Assembly: GCF_001984055.1 (NCBI RefSeq)
Contig: NZ_LYVO01000070.1
Coordinates: 1-40,097, forward strand
Direction: 5' to 3'
Origin: Variovorax sp. KK3
GTDB taxonomy: Bacteria; Pseudomonadota; Gammaproteobacteria; Burkholderiales; Burkholderiaceae_C
Length of the DNA stretch: 40,097 bases
Positions 40,055-40,097 of this stretch are shown here, one piece after another. The position numbers and the translations under genes are program-made. The notes beneath the pieces were generated by a model. That model saw only the letters and a list, made by a program, of their open reading frames with translations. It did not search any database and had not been told where the DNA came from. The first letter of the stretch is position 1, and each line of letters starts with the position of its first letter.

Positions 40055-40066
40055 ATGCCGTTCCCC
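40041..40066. terminator. Perfect hairpin over the hpaE stop codon
   Basis: Arms of 12 bp (GGGGAACGGCAT and its reverse complement) surround a 2-nt loop. The TGA stop at 40052-40054 is within it, and CCCC-TTCG-GGGG forms a second small stem directly after. No T-run is visible. It may trim or attenuate the transcript between hpaE and the genes beyond the window. Confidence 0.55.
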
Positions 40067-40097
40067 TTCGGGGCGCAACAGGCTCCCCCCACCCAAC

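Noticed and set aside
40051..40097. An open frame starting with an ATGA overlap at the hpaE stop and running off the window
   Set aside because: Its 15 codons show no similarity I recognise and lie in a hairpin-rich, repeat-like stretch; too short to call a gene start.

Overview
The window is about 40 kb of very GC-rich DNA. Its densely packed, ATGA-overlapping operons, three tripartite-tricarboxylate (Bug-type) periplasmic receptors, hpa catabolic genes and a 3'-end intergenic repeat element point to a betaproteobacterium of the order Burkholderiales, most likely a Variovorax-like member of the Comamonadaceae. That assignment comes from protein and repeat style, not from a marker gene. I see no rRNA, tRNA, insertion sequence, prophage or CRISPR array. 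No stretch over 300 bases lacks a gene or gene remnant.

Region 1 (81-13542, all on the minus strand, transcribed from right to left) is one operon-like array of 14 genes for ureide nitrogen scavenging. Starting from the promoter it reads: allophanate hydrolase (atzF), a NitT/TauT-type ABC importer (binding protein, permease, ATPase), AtzG, AtzE, AtzH, a BMP-type ABC importer (binding protein, two permeases), biuret hydrolase (biuH), the double ATPase of the BMP importer, a second cysteine hydrolase, and a GntR/FCD regulator. In front of atzF lies a textbook sigma-54 promoter (GG-N10-GC) with an inverted repeat centred on the predicted start point, the expected layout for nitrogen-limitation activation combined with GntR repression. 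The enzymes would take biuret and/or 1-carboxybiuret to ammonia and CO2. No cyanuric acid hydrolase is visible.

Region 2 (13591-18158) holds a truncated short-chain dehydrogenase remnant, an AraC regulator, an M48 metallopeptidase, an AmpG-like muropeptide permease and a ribbon-helix-helix/PIN toxin-antitoxin pair. A 31-nt palindrome lies over the ampG stop codon.

Region 3 (18254-25320) starts with a three-gene cassette: a ketoacyl synthase, a chain-length-factor-like half synthase, and a flavoprotein carrying both flavin-dependent-halogenase fingerprints. An OmpR-type two-component system and an O-antigen-ligase-like membrane protein follow.

Region 4 (25302-28732) has an overlapping HD phosphohydrolase/nucleotidyltransferase pair of unknown role, a small CHCC zinc-finger protein and rdgC.

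Region 5 (28743-33700) is a catabolic island: a decayed LysR gene, a TauD/TfdA dioxygenase, an enolase-superfamily enzyme and two Bug receptors. A small membrane protein and radA follow on the minus strand.

Region 6 (35719-40097) is the start of a homoprotocatechuate (4-hydroxyphenylacetate) meta-cleavage operon: hpaR with a perfect operator palindrome, hpaG1, hpaG2, a Bug receptor and hpaE, running to the window edge.
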